Assembly (NCBI GenBank): GCA_905178155.1
Contig: CAJINV010000003.1
Span: 6,167,985 to 6,231,984, forward strand
DNA length: 64,000 nucleotides
Direction: 5' to 3'
DNA from: Amoebophrya sp. A120
Lineage: Eukaryota; Sar; Dinophyceae; Syndiniales; Amoebophryaceae
Shown: positions 24,606 to 35,516 of the stretch, piece after piece
Layout of the letters: the number at the start of each line of letters is the position of its first letter
Numbering within the stretch: position 1 is the first letter of the stretch
Notes under the pieces: generated by a model
Database searches by the model: none
The model's input: the letters and a program-made list of their open reading frames with translations, nothing else
What the model was told of the DNA's origin: nothing
Translations under genes and position numbers: made by a program

Positions 24606-27104
24606 TTAGATGTACAGCTCCGCCTGGTTGCTGTGGTCCAGGATGGCATAATTGTTCTTCGCAGCACTCGACGACGCGCCCAGAATTTCGTTTCCCTTGC
24701 GCAGCAGGCCGCCCACGACCCCCAGCTCCTTGCTCGTTGTAACCACGGCACCGTTCATCTTCGACGAGGTCCCGCCGATCAACAGCAGGCGCAGAGCCTT
24801 GCCCAGGCCGCGACCGCAGTCCTCCCACTGCCCCTCCTGGTATGCGGCGAGGGCCGCCTTGCCGTCCTCCTCGATAGCGTATGCTGAGTAAAAACGTCCC
24901 CACCCCAGAGTTGTCATGCAAATCTGCATGCCAAAAAAGTTTCTCATGCGGAGCCCCATGAGAAGCATTTTCTAGTCGTGTTTTTGAGTTCGTGATGCTA
25001 GAATCAGCATGATATGCTAGATCTGTGATGCTGCTGAACTAGCGAAACAGGATTATACTAGGAGGGCAAACCTGTCATGCGAAACAGCGAAAGCTGGTTG
25101 ATTTGTCTAGCAGATTTCCCATCTTGACTCTGGTGTGGGGACGTTTTTACTCAGGATATAGCGGCCGCGTTGCTGATCAGGTCCATGCCCAGGTGTTCGA
25201 TCAGCTCCTTGACCGTCTTGAAGCTCTCCAGCTTCTCCTTGATCACTTTATGGGAGTGTCAGGATCGAAATCGTCAGAGTTGAAATGATTTGTGATGCAT
25301 AAAACGGATACCAATTGGTGCCTAGTTTTCAAGTGGCGCATGACAAATTTGGGTAGGGCCGAAATCTAGTTTGTAATGCTCTTTGGCTAAGGAAGACGCC
25401 TTTTCTCATGCTACTTTAGCAGCTCAATTTCTACCCCTCAACAGGCTTAGAATCTGCATCCCTTGCGTCCTCTGCAATAGAGGCAATTTTTGCCTTGCAT
25501 TTTATGCATCACAAACTATCTCAACTTTGACGATTTCAATCCTGACGCTTCCATACACTTCCAGGGCCGCCTTGGAATCGGCGCAGCTCTTGCTCTATGG
25601 ATTGCAAATGTGTCTGGGTCTGGAAACTTGTAACGCTGAATGGCCATCATGATTGACTGTGCCTTTAAGTGCAGTGCAGCATCACAAATTTTTCAAACGC
25701 TCTGTCATGCGCAGGACGCAGCACAAACTGCGTTTTTGCATGACGAAGGCGCGGCGCTTTATTTGCTGCTTATGCAATACAGGTTTTTTAGGAATGCGAA
25801 ACACGCAATACAGGTTCACCCTTTCCAGAGCCAGACATATTTGCAGTTGATATGCTCACCTCCGGCAACGTCCGCTCCACCAGAATGGACAGCAGCAGCA
25901 TCGTATCAAATGCAAATATGTCCGCGCGCCATGGTGTTTTTGCATGACACAGAATGTCTGTCATGGAACCCCTAGCATCACAGACTTCGAGAAGCTTCCG
26001 CATTGCTCAATCCGCATGATAAATCCCCCGCTTTGGTAACAGGAAATGGGCAACATCTTTTGCTGCCTATGCATGAGAGATTTATTGTCTGTGTTGTGAA
26101 ATGCGCATCACATGTTCGCATCCGTCCAGACATCCAGGGATATTTGCATTTCATACATCGCCTCCGCCATCCCCGCGCGCGTGTTCTTCTCCAGCGCGTT
26201 GGCGATCTTCTGCAGGTCCTGCACCAGTTTTTCGCTGGAACTGACGCAGGTCGCCGTCACCTCCGTGTCCGTCAACCCGGACACCACGCCCTGCATCAGG
26301 GAGACCGCGTCCTCGGGGTCCAGTTTCACGCCCAGAATGACGTCCTTCAGCGCGTGGCCCACGGAGACACCGAAGAAATGGTAGTCCTCCTGCTGCCACG
26401 ACGTCACGGCGGTCTTGATGTTCTCAAAGATGTCCACGCCATTCACAAGCAGCTCCTTGCCCACATGGTACGCGAAAGAGGTGGGGGACGCGAAACTGGC
26501 AATGCTTTCCAGCACAGCCTGCACCTGGTCGTAGGTTCCCTTGCATTCCTTCACCGCACTGGGCAAATCCTTCTCGAAGGCATCCGCCAGATACTTCAAA
26601 GCAGTTTTCATCCCGGCCTGAAGGAATTGCGTTTTTTTAATCAGGAATGTTCATTTTAATACGATCCTGTACCTAGGTACAACCACGAACCCTCGTTGTA
26701 TCCACATGGAAGATCACAGAAGTCATGCTACAACCAAGATAAGCGTGGTCAGTCCACAACCTGAGTCCGCTTATTTGTCTAATACTTTTTCAATATCTTA
26801 ATTGATATACCTCTGTATCTTTCTTGAACTCAAGTACAGCCGCTTTGATGTTTTGCTCGAAAGCAACATCGCTTTTCACGCAAGCCTCCACCAAGTCTAA
26901 CCCGAAGCCGTCCGCGACGCCCATGAAAATTTCCACAAAATCCTTCCGGTCAAGGCTCACAACCTCAGTTTTCGGCCCATCATCCTCGGTATTGCTTCCA
27001 CCTGTGACCTTGCTGCTGGCGGCAAATGCCACCGCGGCAAGCGATGCGAAGACCCGCAACGCTCGAACCACAGCTCGACAACCTACAAAATGACCACGCA
27101 GCAT
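24606..27104 (-). CDS. Predicted secreted helical-repeat protein carrying four introner elements
   Basis: Exons 26811-27104, 26156-26617, 25853-25898, 25556-25590, 25159-25243 and 24606-24874 give 396 residues. The first intron is GT-AG; the other four are introner elements, each removed with one copy of its 5-bp duplication, and the frame holds throughout. Residues 1-31 are a signal-peptide-like stretch (short basic start, then a Leu/Val/Ala-rich run ending FAASS). The mature part repeats a helical pattern of about 80-100 residues: Val-Cys/Lys-x-D start, amphipathic helix, then ALKYLADAFEKDLPSAV-like segments with spaced Cys. This resembles short secreted helical-repeat proteins seen in ciliates, by memory of pattern only. 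No catalytic motif. Function unknown; export or the secretory pathway is inferred from the N-terminus. Confidence 0.8.
24880..25158. mobile_element. Introner element, family B (copy B1)
   Basis: 279 bp with inverted ends TATGCTGAGTAAAAACGTCC at left and the inverse of TATCCTGAGTAAAAACGTCC at right, flanked by a TAGCG duplication (24875-24879 and 25159-25163). It interrupts the secreted-protein gene. Removing it plus one duplication rejoins GCG GCC GCT ATC GAG in frame. No open frame for a transposase. Confidence 0.92.
25249..25555. mobile_element. Introner element, family C
   Basis: 307 bp. Its inverted ends begin TATGG and contain GTCAGGAT and GAAATCGTCA. The flanking duplication is CACTT (25244-25248 and 25556-25560). 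It sits in the secreted-protein gene and excision restores CTG GAA GTG ATC AAG. This is the only copy of its family in the window. Confidence 0.9.
25596..25852. mobile_element. Introner element, family A (copy A1)
   Basis: 257 bp, with inverted repeats around TGTCTGGGTCTGGAA and its inverse, and a TGCTC duplication (25591-25595 and 25853-25857). Lies in the secreted-protein gene. On the coding strand GAG|GTGAGC ... CATAG|AGC is a possible in-frame GT-AG cut, differing by one codon from exact duplication removal. Confidence 0.92.
25904..26155. mobile_element. Introner element, family A (copy A2)
   Basis: 252 bp, starting TATCAAATGCAAATATGTCC and ending with ATATTTGCATTTCATA, with a CATCG duplication (25899-25903 and 26156-26160). 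Lies in the secreted-protein gene; excision yields GAG GCG ATG CTG CTG. Only 46 bp of coding sequence separates it from A1. Confidence 0.9.
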
Positions 27105-28351
27105 CTTTATTTTTTGATATAATTGCAGCTTCGAGATACTTACTACTGTCTGTAGCGCGAACCGCAAGCGGTGTTTTGTCTCACAGGTGCGATCCTGGAG
27201 ATGGTTCTGCTTCTGCGGCTGGTGGTACACGATGAATAAAAAGAAAAAGAAAAACGAGAAGCGACAAACAAACTTCCAGATCCGAAGTTTGACGAGGAAA
27301 ATTTTTTGTTGCTTTCACCAAGCACAACCTAGCAAAATTTCGCATACTGATGTGACACTTTGAACCTGGACAGTTCTGGGTGAAGAGCAGAAACCAACGA
27401 GAGTTCTGAACTGGCATCACAATTTGCCGTGGAGTACCGATAAGGGATACCGAACTTTATAAATCCGAAGGAAAAGAGCAGACGAATCGAATGACTGTAC
27501 CTACGAAATGAAATCAGTCTCAGTGCATGAAAGAAGAACAAAAGATAGATGTGGATCGATGTGCGTTTCCCCTTCGTTTGGAAAATATGCGCTACGACCT
27601 CACAGCATTTTTCTTCAGTCTGTACTTTGTGTTGGTGTTTTAGTTTTTGTTTTTTTTTTGCCGCTGGCAGAAAATGAAACTCAAGTCTTACCCCGTATAA
27701 TTTATAATTCATGATCATGACTGTAGTTTATTTCACTTATTCGGCACAGCTTAGGGTGAACGTGGAGATTCTTCACATTGTGTCGCTGTCGAGGGTTTCG
27801 CGAGTTTCGTTCTGAAGCCGCTTGCAAATTTTATCGGTACTTCGAGACGTACTTTTCACAAACCGCTAGGCTCACTCAGTGCAGTCGTAGGCTGTTGAAA
27901 CTTGGCTGGATCACGGTAGGCACATAGTGCTTTCTCGTTCTTTCTGCGAAGAACATCGTAAGGAGTATGAGTGTAATCTGACATGAACAGGTGCGCCGTC
28001 TATCTCCATCGGCAGGGTCGTTGGGAAAAAAGGGGGTAAGGACATCGACATCCGGACCGCCGATCATTAGAACTGTGCTCGACTATCCTCGGTAAAAAAG
28101 TACCCAACCCGTAGCCAAAATGGGAATTTTGCGATACCAATCAAGGTGCTGCCAGAACTCCGCGTGACAAGCTACTTAATCGTGAGTGGCCCCTGTAGCT
28201 GAAAAATCACTCTTTTTATCGTGATACATTAGGGCATGACCTACTCCCAGTCACTAGTAGAAAGTCCAACTATACCTCTTCCTTTGTCAGGGAGCCGCAT
28301 GTAAAACATTCGCATGCTAATTTGCGTGACAAATCCGGGATGGGTAGGTTT
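27105..28351. other. Intergenic, no gene seen
   Basis: AT-rich spacer between the secreted-protein start and the SF1 stop. Short open frames only. A nine-base match to the start of the dinoflagellate spliced leader at 28109 was judged chance. Confidence 0.5.
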
Positions 28352-30668
28352 TCACACGTGATATCGATGGGATGACCCGAAAGCATAAGCGGGTGGCGCT
28401 TTCGCTGTTGCCTTAGCCATTGCCCCTGGAGGCCGGCCCGGGACAGCGCTGGTAGCACCGTAAGGGGCCCCAGCTACGGCCTTGGCGAACGGATGCTGCA
28501 GAAGCCCCCCGCCGAATCCACCCAACGAGGGGCCACCCTGCCCCTCCATCCGCTTTTTCGCTGCGGCCTTGTCGATCTCCTTTCTGACCAGTGCCAGGGC
28601 ACGGTCTCGGTCGGCTTTCAGCCCGACAATACGGATGCCCTTGGTGCCGTCTGCGTTCAACTTGTTTTCCAGGTGTATCTCACACTGTGACTCCGCCTTC
28701 AGCCGCTCAATTGTCCGCCCCGCCGTGCCGACGAAGAGCGCAACCAAACTTGGATGGATTGACATCGAGTGGTCTGCTCCAAAATCAGAAACGATCGGGG
28801 TGGCCGCAGTCCGGACTTCCCCGTCCTCCCCGATTTCTATTCTTTTAGGCTTCGGCTGCGCACCCTGCGCCCAATTGTTCATGTAGAACCTGTGTTTTTT
28901 GGAAAACCACAAATTCTATTTTTCGGTTTCCTTGCAGAAGCAGGAAAAGGAAACAACTTCACGCCAAAGAAGTCCTTCGTTGACAAGTTCGCGTGAAAGC
29001 ATATGGGTATATTCATACTGTCAACACATCAAGCGGAAGTACTAGCTAAAAGTTTTTTATAGATACTACAGAGAAATGTTTCGTCCACCTACGAACTAAA
29101 CTTCTCCAAAATTCTTAAATCACAGAGCAAAAATACGCCTGGTCTGGGTTGAGCGGATTTTTCTCTTCCCGCTGTCCTTTCGCTAGATTAGCTGCGACCC
29201 TTGTACTCGACTGGTACAGCACGCCGGGGTTGACGCCTGGCACTTCCTGCCCAGGAGCCTGTTCAATGTCCTCCGGGCGAATCGGTTGGCAGAAGATGTC
29301 GCCCTCGGGACCGAAGGCGCCCATCATGTCCTTGTACAACTTGTCCGCCTGCTGCTGCTTGTTGGCATTCTCCTTCCAGTGCACGTTGGCCTCGACGTGT
29401 CCGGCCCGGGCCTTGGGGCAATCCGACGTCGGGTGGCCGCGGTCGCCACAAATTTCGCACACCACGGTGGCCATCTTCCAGCCCTGCCCGCCCTCGTTCT
29501 CCGGACACTCGAAGCCCATGTGGCCGATCGCGCCGCAGATCCCGCACCGCTTCTCGTTGATCGCGACGGTGAAACCATTGTAGCGGGACAGGTCCACCAG
29601 CCCGCGCTCCTGCGCGGCCGCGTACTCCTCCGTCTCGGGGTCCAGCAGGGGCAGCGTGAGTTTTTCGGCAATCACGATCTGCTCCTCGTGGTCCGCCTCG
29701 ATGTGGACGTGCAGCGGCATCTGGAAGTCCTCCTCGGTCTGAAACCGTTCGTCCGTGCCCTTGCCCCGGAGCATGATCTTCGCGCCACTCAGGTCGCACA
29801 TCCGTTTGTGGTTTTCCCCCCGCACGCCGATGATCACGCTCATGAAGGGCGCGTCGGGGTACTTGTCCGTGGGGCAGAACAGCTTTTTCGCCAGCTTCTG
29901 GGGGCGGAAGTCGTGGGGCGGCACGTAGCCGGAGACCACCTTCTGCATGTACCGCACCAGCCGGTTCTGCTCGTTCTTCATGTTCTTCTTGATGCGGACG
30001 TCCCGGGTGTTGATGCGGTTCCCCTGCCGGTCGTACACCGGGGGCGGCGACGGGGCGCGGATGTCGCGGTCCACATCCTCCAAAATCCCGCGCCGGATCT
30101 TCTCCGTGATCTCCTCCAGCCGCTGCTCCCGCAAAAACTGGTCCACCTCCTTCGACGTCAACCCACAGGGAATGTCCACATACGGGAGCGGCTTATACGG
30201 CTTGTCCTCCGGGGGGCCCCACCTGAAAATGAACCGGCGAATTGTCAATTGATCCATCCATGAAAAAAAAAAACGGGGAGACAGTTGTACACAGTCAGGA
30301 AGATCAGAGAATTATGGGATTGGAAAGGCTGAAGGATGTAGCTAAACCAAACAAGAGCTCCTCGTCAGAAGCAGGAAGAAGGAAATCGAACATGTAGTCC
30401 GTGGAGCAAGCAAACAAAACGGCGAAGCCCGGGGACTGAGTAGACTAAGAGGACTAACGCACAAGATTAAGATAACATCAAACATATAGCAATTTCTATA
30501 AGTTTGCTGATACTTGTGTTTCTTCTTCTCGACGGGTTCGAATCGTGAGACTTTGCCGTGCACCTCGATTTGCTGCTGCCGCTCCTCCTTTTCCCTCAAC
30601 GCCAACGTCATCATCTTATCGGCATCGCCGAAATTCCCCATCGAATCCAACAGCTCGATTGCCTCCAT
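28352..30668 (-). CDS. SF1: Branchpoint-binding protein SF1/BBP with an extra KH domain
   Basis: Three exons, 30514-30668, 29137-30222 and 28352-28889, join in frame (CAA|GTATCA...CAG|GTGG and GGC|GTATTT...CAG|GTTC) to 592 residues. SF1/BBP recognises the intron branchpoint in early spliceosome assembly. The junction of exons 1 and 2 creates KKKHKWG, the basic-Trp motif before the conserved N-terminal helices. APSPPPVYDRQGNRINTR matches the SPSPEPIY...GKRLNTRE signature. The KH-QUA2 domain spans about 170-270, with GVRG at 184-187 and KIMLRGKGT. Two CCHC knuckles follow: C278-C281-H286-C291 and C307-C310-H315-C320. Exon 3 adds a second KH-like domain (VALFVGTAGRTIERL, GxxG at 468-471) and a Gly/Ala/Pro-rich tail. 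That extra domain is not in the animal or yeast protein. Confidence 0.95.
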
Positions 30669-31450
30669 TTTTGCGAGCACTGTAAAGTACCGGTTACGTC
30701 AGAAAAAGTAAATGTGTACGATCTGTTGAAATAAACTGCTGCAAACAACACAGCGAGTGTGTCTGCGTCCCGGTCGCACCGAGAACCTCTTCTGACAGGG
30801 GCCTCCTAACAAACAAAAAATCTAGTAAAGTTCAAATTGCTGTGGTCCAAAGCAGGGCTACAGAAAGTTGCTGTCAATGACAAAGTCAAAGATCCTTGAA
30901 AAAATTGCCGCCGGTCCTGAACCAAATTCCGAAAATGAATCAAATTTTCGCTTTTTTTGTCTTTCAAAAGGGACCTGTTGCACGGTGACGTTGATCTTGC
31001 ATGATAGCGATTGCGTTGCAAGCTTGTGTAATTCCGGGAAATGATGTCTGCTCAGTTTAAATATTGCACGATGGATTGCCAGAGGCTCTGTCTCCCTTTA
31101 CTTTTTTCTGAACAATTTGCTTGCGAAGTAAATGCAAAATGAGTTATCGATTTCTTGTGGTGGCTAATATTTGTAGCAGCTAATTGCTGTATTTCTGATG
31201 TACGCTTTAGCGTGGAATTTCCTATATTAAAGACATAGTTTCCGATAAGCGGATATCCTGAAGACGGGTCTTCATCGTAAGTGATCGTGACGAAGCGCAC
31301 AAGACGACAGGTGCTGCAGATGATCAAGATCACTCCTTTTACCTCGGGCAAAAACAATTTAAGTATATATTCGCTTTGTTCATCGCGTCCTCGCTTATTC
31401 AAGTGACGAGCTCCTGCTGAGCAGGTGCAGAACACAGCGCATACGAAACT
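30669..31450. other. Intergenic, one weak open frame
   Basis: A minus-strand frame of about 127 codons (31052-31435) has no ATG at its start and no recognisable domain. It could be a downstream exon of the small ORF at 31451-31726, but I found no convincing join. Otherwise nothing seen. Confidence 0.4.
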
Positions 31451-31726
31451 TTATTTCATTCTCCGCTCTCTCCTGAGGAGGTCGCACACTTTTGATAATT
31501 GTGTTAAAATTGTTTTATAGCTCGAGTCGTACATTTTGTTCTGAATCATTGTCACGTTCTCTTTCACCTGAACATCAGGCTGGGTGTCGGCATTGCTAAT
31601 TCTTGCACAACTCCTGCTTTGCAGACACTTCAGTTCTTCATCAAGAAGCGAACTGAAATGAATCAGAAACGCTAAAAAAAACGCCCCCCAAAAGAAACAG
31701 ACAGGGGGGATCTTCATATCATACAT
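31451..31726 (-). CDS. Small candidate secreted or membrane-anchored protein
   Basis: Ninety-one codons from ATG. After MYDMKIPPV comes a hydrophobic run of about 16 residues (FFWGAFFLAFLIHF), then a charged Cys-containing region. This is the layout of a signal peptide or a signal anchor. No family recognised. It lies 90 bp downstream of the GH47 stop on the same strand. It may be incomplete if spliced to the frame below 31435. Low confidence because the ORF is short and AT-rich. Confidence 0.3.
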   Translation of the reverse strand: MYDMKIPPVCFFWGAFFLAFLIHFSSLLDEELKCLQSRSCARISNADTQPDVQVKENVTMIQNKMYDSSYKTILTQLSKVCDLLRRERRMK

Positions 31727-31815
31727 TTACATTCACAAATACTATATTCATCAATTATTGCTCGTCTGTATTCTTAAATTCTTTATCGTTGCCTTTGGGA
31801 AAAAGAAAAGGCTCA

Positions 31816-34272
31816 TCATGACGAAATTTCGCGGTCCGCAGCAACGCCGGGAGCAACCGAAGGATTATCACCATCCGGCGTACTTCGTAGGAAGGGATGA
31901 GCCTCAGTGGAGAGCACGAACGTCGAAAGATCCAACGTCGACCGGGGGGCCTGCAACAAATACCCGTACTTAAGTGTCTCCGCGACGAAAAAGCTTTCCA
32001 TGGAATCGGTCTTCGCTCCCGTGACCGTGTCGACGGAGGAGAATCCGAAGCGACTTTTTCCTGCCCGCGTCATCTGTTTCAGTATTTGCATGCCATTTTT
32101 TTGCGCTTCCAACTCCACGCTCTGTGCCTCCCCCCCGAAAGCGGCCGCAAAGTACCGCAAGTAGTACAGCGACTCTAGGGTTTCCGGCCGCAACAAATTT
32201 TTCCGACCGCCGGAATTTCGGCGGACGTCGTCGAAATGCAGTTGGTTCTGTGTGGCATCAAAATCGACGTACTCCGGTGCCAAAAACAACGGGGCGTTTT
32301 CCGTGTACATCCGCACGCACACACGAAGAAGCTTCCGCGCCAGCTCTCGCCACGTACGAATCTCGTCTGGCGCCACAGCCGTTTTTGCTGCTTCGGACGT
32401 AGACGCCTCGTGTGCGGCCAGCAGTAGAGTTCCCGGAAAGAAACAGGACAAATGGTCCATGCGCGCCTGAAAATTGCCGTCCTCATAACTTCCCAGAAAC
32501 GCAGCAGTCCCGTCGGCGCTTTCGCGGATGAGGAGGTGCCGCGCGTCACGGACTGACTGCGCGAAGCTCGATAACAAGTTCGTTTCGCGCTTGCCACCTA
32601 AAAGCCACAGCTTTAGCAGGTACTCGTAGAAGGAGTCAGACCTTGCCGAAAGAGACACGCGCCCGGAAAACGACAGAGTCAAAGAGTTGTCCTCACGATG
32701 ATACTTTTCCACGATCTTGCTGCCCAGCAGCCCCGTAGTACTGCCGTACTGCGACGCGCGACCATCCATAACTGCGGGAAGTTGATTTTCCGTGCGTCCG
32801 CGGTAGGCGTTGCGCAGAATTCCCGCCAGCACCTGGTCTGGCTTTGCACACAGTTCGGGGGCCGCTTGCTGGTTGGCCAGCGCGCGAAACTCTAACTGGA
32901 TGCTGCCCACCTCGGCCAGAAAATGCGTGTTCCCCCAATTCTCAGTGGCATGTGTGTCCAGCTGCAAGGCGGGGTGAGGGAAGGGGATCCGGTTTTCACC
33001 GACATTCGGAAAAGCGTAGTCGAGCAAATCGACGCCAACCTCCCTCGCCAACGAGGCAAGATGCGTCACTGCAGTCGGCGTAGGAGTCTTTAATATGCCT
33101 TTTCCAGAGCGAGCTGTGGTCTCAAGTGCCGGCACTACAGACTGAATGGCTATGTTTGCCAACATCCCCTCTTCATCAGCAGCACTAGAAGTGGGAGATA
33201 TTCCGTCTGCCCAACCGCGCGGATCGATCCGAAGCAAATCTGCTGTTCCGAGCAAGCCCCCTAGTGCACGAATTACGATCTCAAACGTGCACATGGGAGG
33301 ACGATCTGCCGCGTTTTCGCCCAAAATGAACGTGGTATTCCTTTGATGAAAAGCAGCTGATGTCCGGTCACTGCGGATGTTAGGCAGCGAAAGTTTTCTT
33401 GAACCAGCAACCGTCGTCGCGTTCGTCAACAGGAACAGGCCTTCGGTGAATTCGGGCTGCAAGCCCATCAAGTACAACGTGTCCAGCGCCTCGATCACCT
33501 GCACCGCGTACCCGATCCAGTCCGAAGCTTCGCCCGAAACCGGCTTGACGTCATCGTGGCCCCACGCGGCCGTCCTGTACCCACTCCAGACGTGTCGCAT
33601 CATTCCGAGGACGAAGTCGACATTCTCTTGCTGAACAATACCGTCGTTAAGTGTCGGCGGGTTCGACACGAGGACCGGGGAACTGGCAGCCTCCGTGCTG
33701 TCCACCTTGTCACGACCAGCGTCAACTTCGAGCGACCTGGCAGGAGCTTTTGTGCCACCATCTTCGAGGAGCGCACGACGGTGGACCAGATAATTGCGGT
33801 CCTCTCGAGCAGCAGGGGGAATAGTACCGCGCAGGTTGCGGAAAACAGTGATGGAACTGGGTTGCAAGCTGCGGGCGACACAACTGTACCTCAAACCGGC
33901 AAACACGACGAGGACGACTGACACCGCAAACACAACACCCGGCCAGCTGGATTTGCCAGGAGAGACGGCAGCGCGTGCACCGCCCATTTCCGAAGTGGAA
34001 CAAAGACCTTCGTCGTAAGCAGCCGACCCAGCAGCCAGTTCGTTCTTCTGCTCTCGCCGTCTTGATGGGGATGCGACCCCGTCTAACTCTCTAGGGGCAG
34101 AGACACGTGGAACATGCCCCTCGTCCTGATGCTTGTCCTCTCGCGGGCGCGGCGCGTTGCTTGTGGCATCAACATCTTGGGATTGGGGAAGCAACGGAAG
34201 ATGCTCTTCACAGCGCGTCTGATCAGCTTCTTCCGCCTCTACCACGCTTTTTGTTTTCAAACTTTCCATCAT
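31816..34272 (-). CDS. Class I alpha-1,2-mannosidase (GH47)
   Basis: Single exon, 818 residues. GH47 enzymes trim alpha-1,2-linked mannose from N-glycans in the ER or Golgi, or flag misfolded glycoproteins. Residues 1-108 are a hydrophilic cytosolic tail, followed by a transmembrane segment at about 110-128 (type II membrane protein) and a disordered stem. The catalytic domain includes RHVWSGYRTAAWGHDDVKP, DTLYLMGL, HFLAEVGSIQLEF, HLSCFFPGTLLLAA, LRPETLESLYYL and the terminal STEAHPF, all in family order. This fits a processing mannosidase better than an EDEM, because of the TM stem. A 17-bp tandem duplication around the start (34262-34295) creates a six-codon upstream frame. The length exceeds typical family members through inserts. 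Confidence 0.95.
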   Translation of the reverse strand: MMESLKTKSVVEAEEADQTRCEEHLPLLPQSQDVDATSNAPRPREDKHQDEGHVPRVSAPRELDGVASPSRRREQKNELAAGSAAYDEGLCSTSEMGGARAAVSPGKSSWPGVVFAVSVVLVVFAGLRYSCVARSLQPSSITVFRNLRGTIPPAAREDRNYLVHRRALLEDGGTKAPARSLEVDAGRDKVDSTEAASSPVLVSNPPTLNDGIVQQENVDFVLGMMRHVWSGYRTAAWGHDDVKPVSGEASDWIGYAVQVIEALDTLYLMGLQPEFTEGLFLLTNATTVAGSRKLSLPNIRSDRTSAAFHQRNTTFILGENAADRPPMCTFEIVIRALGGLLGTADLLRIDPRGWADGISPTSSAADEEGMLANIAIQSVVPALETTARSGKGILKTPTPTAVTHLASLAREVGVDLLDYAFPNVGENRIPFPHPALQLDTHATENWGNTHFLAEVGSIQLEFRALANQQAAPELCAKPDQVLAGILRNAYRGRTENQLPAVMDGRASQYGSTTGLLGSKIVEKYHREDNSLTLSFSGRVSLSARSDSFYEYLLKLWLLGGKRETNLLSSFAQSVRDARHLLIRESADGTAAFLGSYEDGNFQARMDHLSCFFPGTLLLAAHEASTSEAAKTAVAPDEIRTWRELARKLLRVCVRMYTENAPLFLAPEYVDFDATQNQLHFDDVRRNSGGRKNLLRPETLESLYYLRYFAAAFGGEAQSVELEAQKNGMQILKQMTRAGKSRFGFSSVDTVTGAKTDSMESFFVAETLKYGYLLQAPRSTLDLSTFVLSTEAHPFLRSTPDGDNPSVAPGVAADREISS

Positions 34273-34295
34273 GACGAGCTTTCCATCATGGCGAG
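34262..34295. repeat. 17-bp tandem duplication of the GH47 start-codon context
   Basis: Two adjacent 17-bp units (34262-34278, 34279-34295; one mismatch) each contain ATGATGGAAAG on the minus strand. Because 17 is not a multiple of three, the upstream ATG opens a short frame that ends in TGA overlapping the main ATG. Confidence 0.8.
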
Positions 34296-34835
34296 TTCTT
34301 CTTTTTGGTCATTTTTTGTGTAAGTCTCGAACACATCAAAACAGGAGCGGAATCCAGTAGGGATGATTTTCGTCCGTTGAGTATCCGCGCGGGGTTACTC
34401 ATTTACACTGTGAGGATGGAAATACTCACGATAGGCATAAGCATAGGCGTAGGCTGGCTAGGCTTAGGCTGTACGATCCTACTAGGCTAGGCATGCTGTA
34501 CGAGGCTACTGGCTACGGTCCGAACGTCTTGAGCGTTTTACACGTTACCGAAGGGGTGCAGTATCTTGTACGAAAATCATCAGGCTGACCGACCTGAGTC
34601 ACTGCATATCTCGTGCCGACATTTATTTGGAAATCATGTGTAAAGGCAAATCAATTATCAGTACTCTACCTCTTGTCGTCCAGCCACTGCGTCTCACTAA
34701 AAATTTTCTGAAAGACTAGCTGCGGCTTGAATAGCAACAGATATCAGCCTCTGAGAAAAGAAAAATCGTCGCTCTTTCGCTCCAAAACGATGGCGACAAC
34801 TCTCTGACATTCCTCGTCGTCACCGCAGGGCTCTC
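34273..34835. other. Intergenic, low-complexity AGGC-type sequence
   Basis: Around 34430-34510 the sequence repeats AGGC/TAGGCT-like units irregularly. No gene seen. Confidence 0.45.
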
Positions 34836-35450
34836 TCAAAAATATTTGCCTCCGATATCGTCGATATTGATGAAGACAGGTGGCATCTTTTTACGCTCGA
34901 ACTGCTCGCCGAAGCGGCCCGTGACATAGCACAGATACGCGTGGTGTGTGGCGAGTGGTATAGCATCTTATCCTTGTGTCTACCTAGAAATGCTACCACC
35001 GAAAAGAGGATGACCACGAACCGCAAGTGCAACGTTTATTTCGGTCACGAGGAAGTCGAACAAATAGCAACAATGACTCTGATGAGATGCTGCTCTCGAG
35101 CAGCCTGCGGCGAAACCAGGTAGTAGGTATCTGTTACACTTCTTTTCGCCCGAAGCACGCTACAAGTTAGAATCCATCGAAAACCTACCGCTTCACACGG
35201 GCGCGCTGAGTGCACCAGAACTACTTGTTCTTGCTGATGATGTACAACTATGGTCAAAGTAGTCTGCTGTTCTACTTGTATCTCGTCTTACGTCTCCGTC
35301 AGTCCCAAGAACAGTATCACAACCATGTTTCTCAATTGCACTGCTTTCTTCCATCGTTGTGCGACCGCTAGCACTCCTTCTAGTGATCGTGTCGTGAAAT
35401 CGCCCGGTCACGAAACGAGCCGACGACGCGCTCTGCGTGCTAGCTGCCAT
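34836..35450 (-). CDS. Small multi-exon candidate gene
   Basis: A first exon 35292-35450 (ATG, 53 codons, clear donor GAC|GTAAGA) and a last exon 34836-34966 are supported by coding character. The last exon ends in CYVTGRFGEQFERKKMPPVFIN and then stop. Between them, two short exons with CAG acceptors (near 35200 and 35117-35060) can be joined in consistent phases, but these are weak. No family recognised; the C-terminus looks like a small globular protein. The next gene upstream starts only 67 bp away, so the locus is tightly packed. Confidence 0.35.
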
Positions 35451-35516
35451 GGAGGAACCGCGGATCGACCCGATCAGCAGGCCCGTCGTCCGCGCGACGG
35501 ATTCCCTTAGAGACCG

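Noticed and set aside
24880-25158. Introner elements as ordinary DNA transposons with their own transposase
   Set aside because: None of the thirteen copies has an open frame long enough; at most they are non-autonomous.
28109-28124. CCGTAGCCAAAATGGG, resembling the start of the dinoflagellate spliced leader
   Set aside because: Only the first nine bases match; the rest differs and there is no visible SL-RNA gene structure around it.
29286-30263. Long plus-strand open frame of 325 codons opposite SF1
   Set aside because: It is the antisense of clear SF1 coding sequence; GC-rich codon use keeps the opposite frame open.
30530-30550. GGTTCGAATC, similar to a tRNA T-loop
   Set aside because: It lies within the in-frame first exon of SF1 and no acceptor stem or anticodon arm can be drawn around it.
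30342-30668. First SF1 exon as a separate Luc7-like gene
   Set aside because: The coiled-coil resemblance is weak, and a GT-AG join to the next exon recreates the conserved basic-Trp motif of SF1 in frame.
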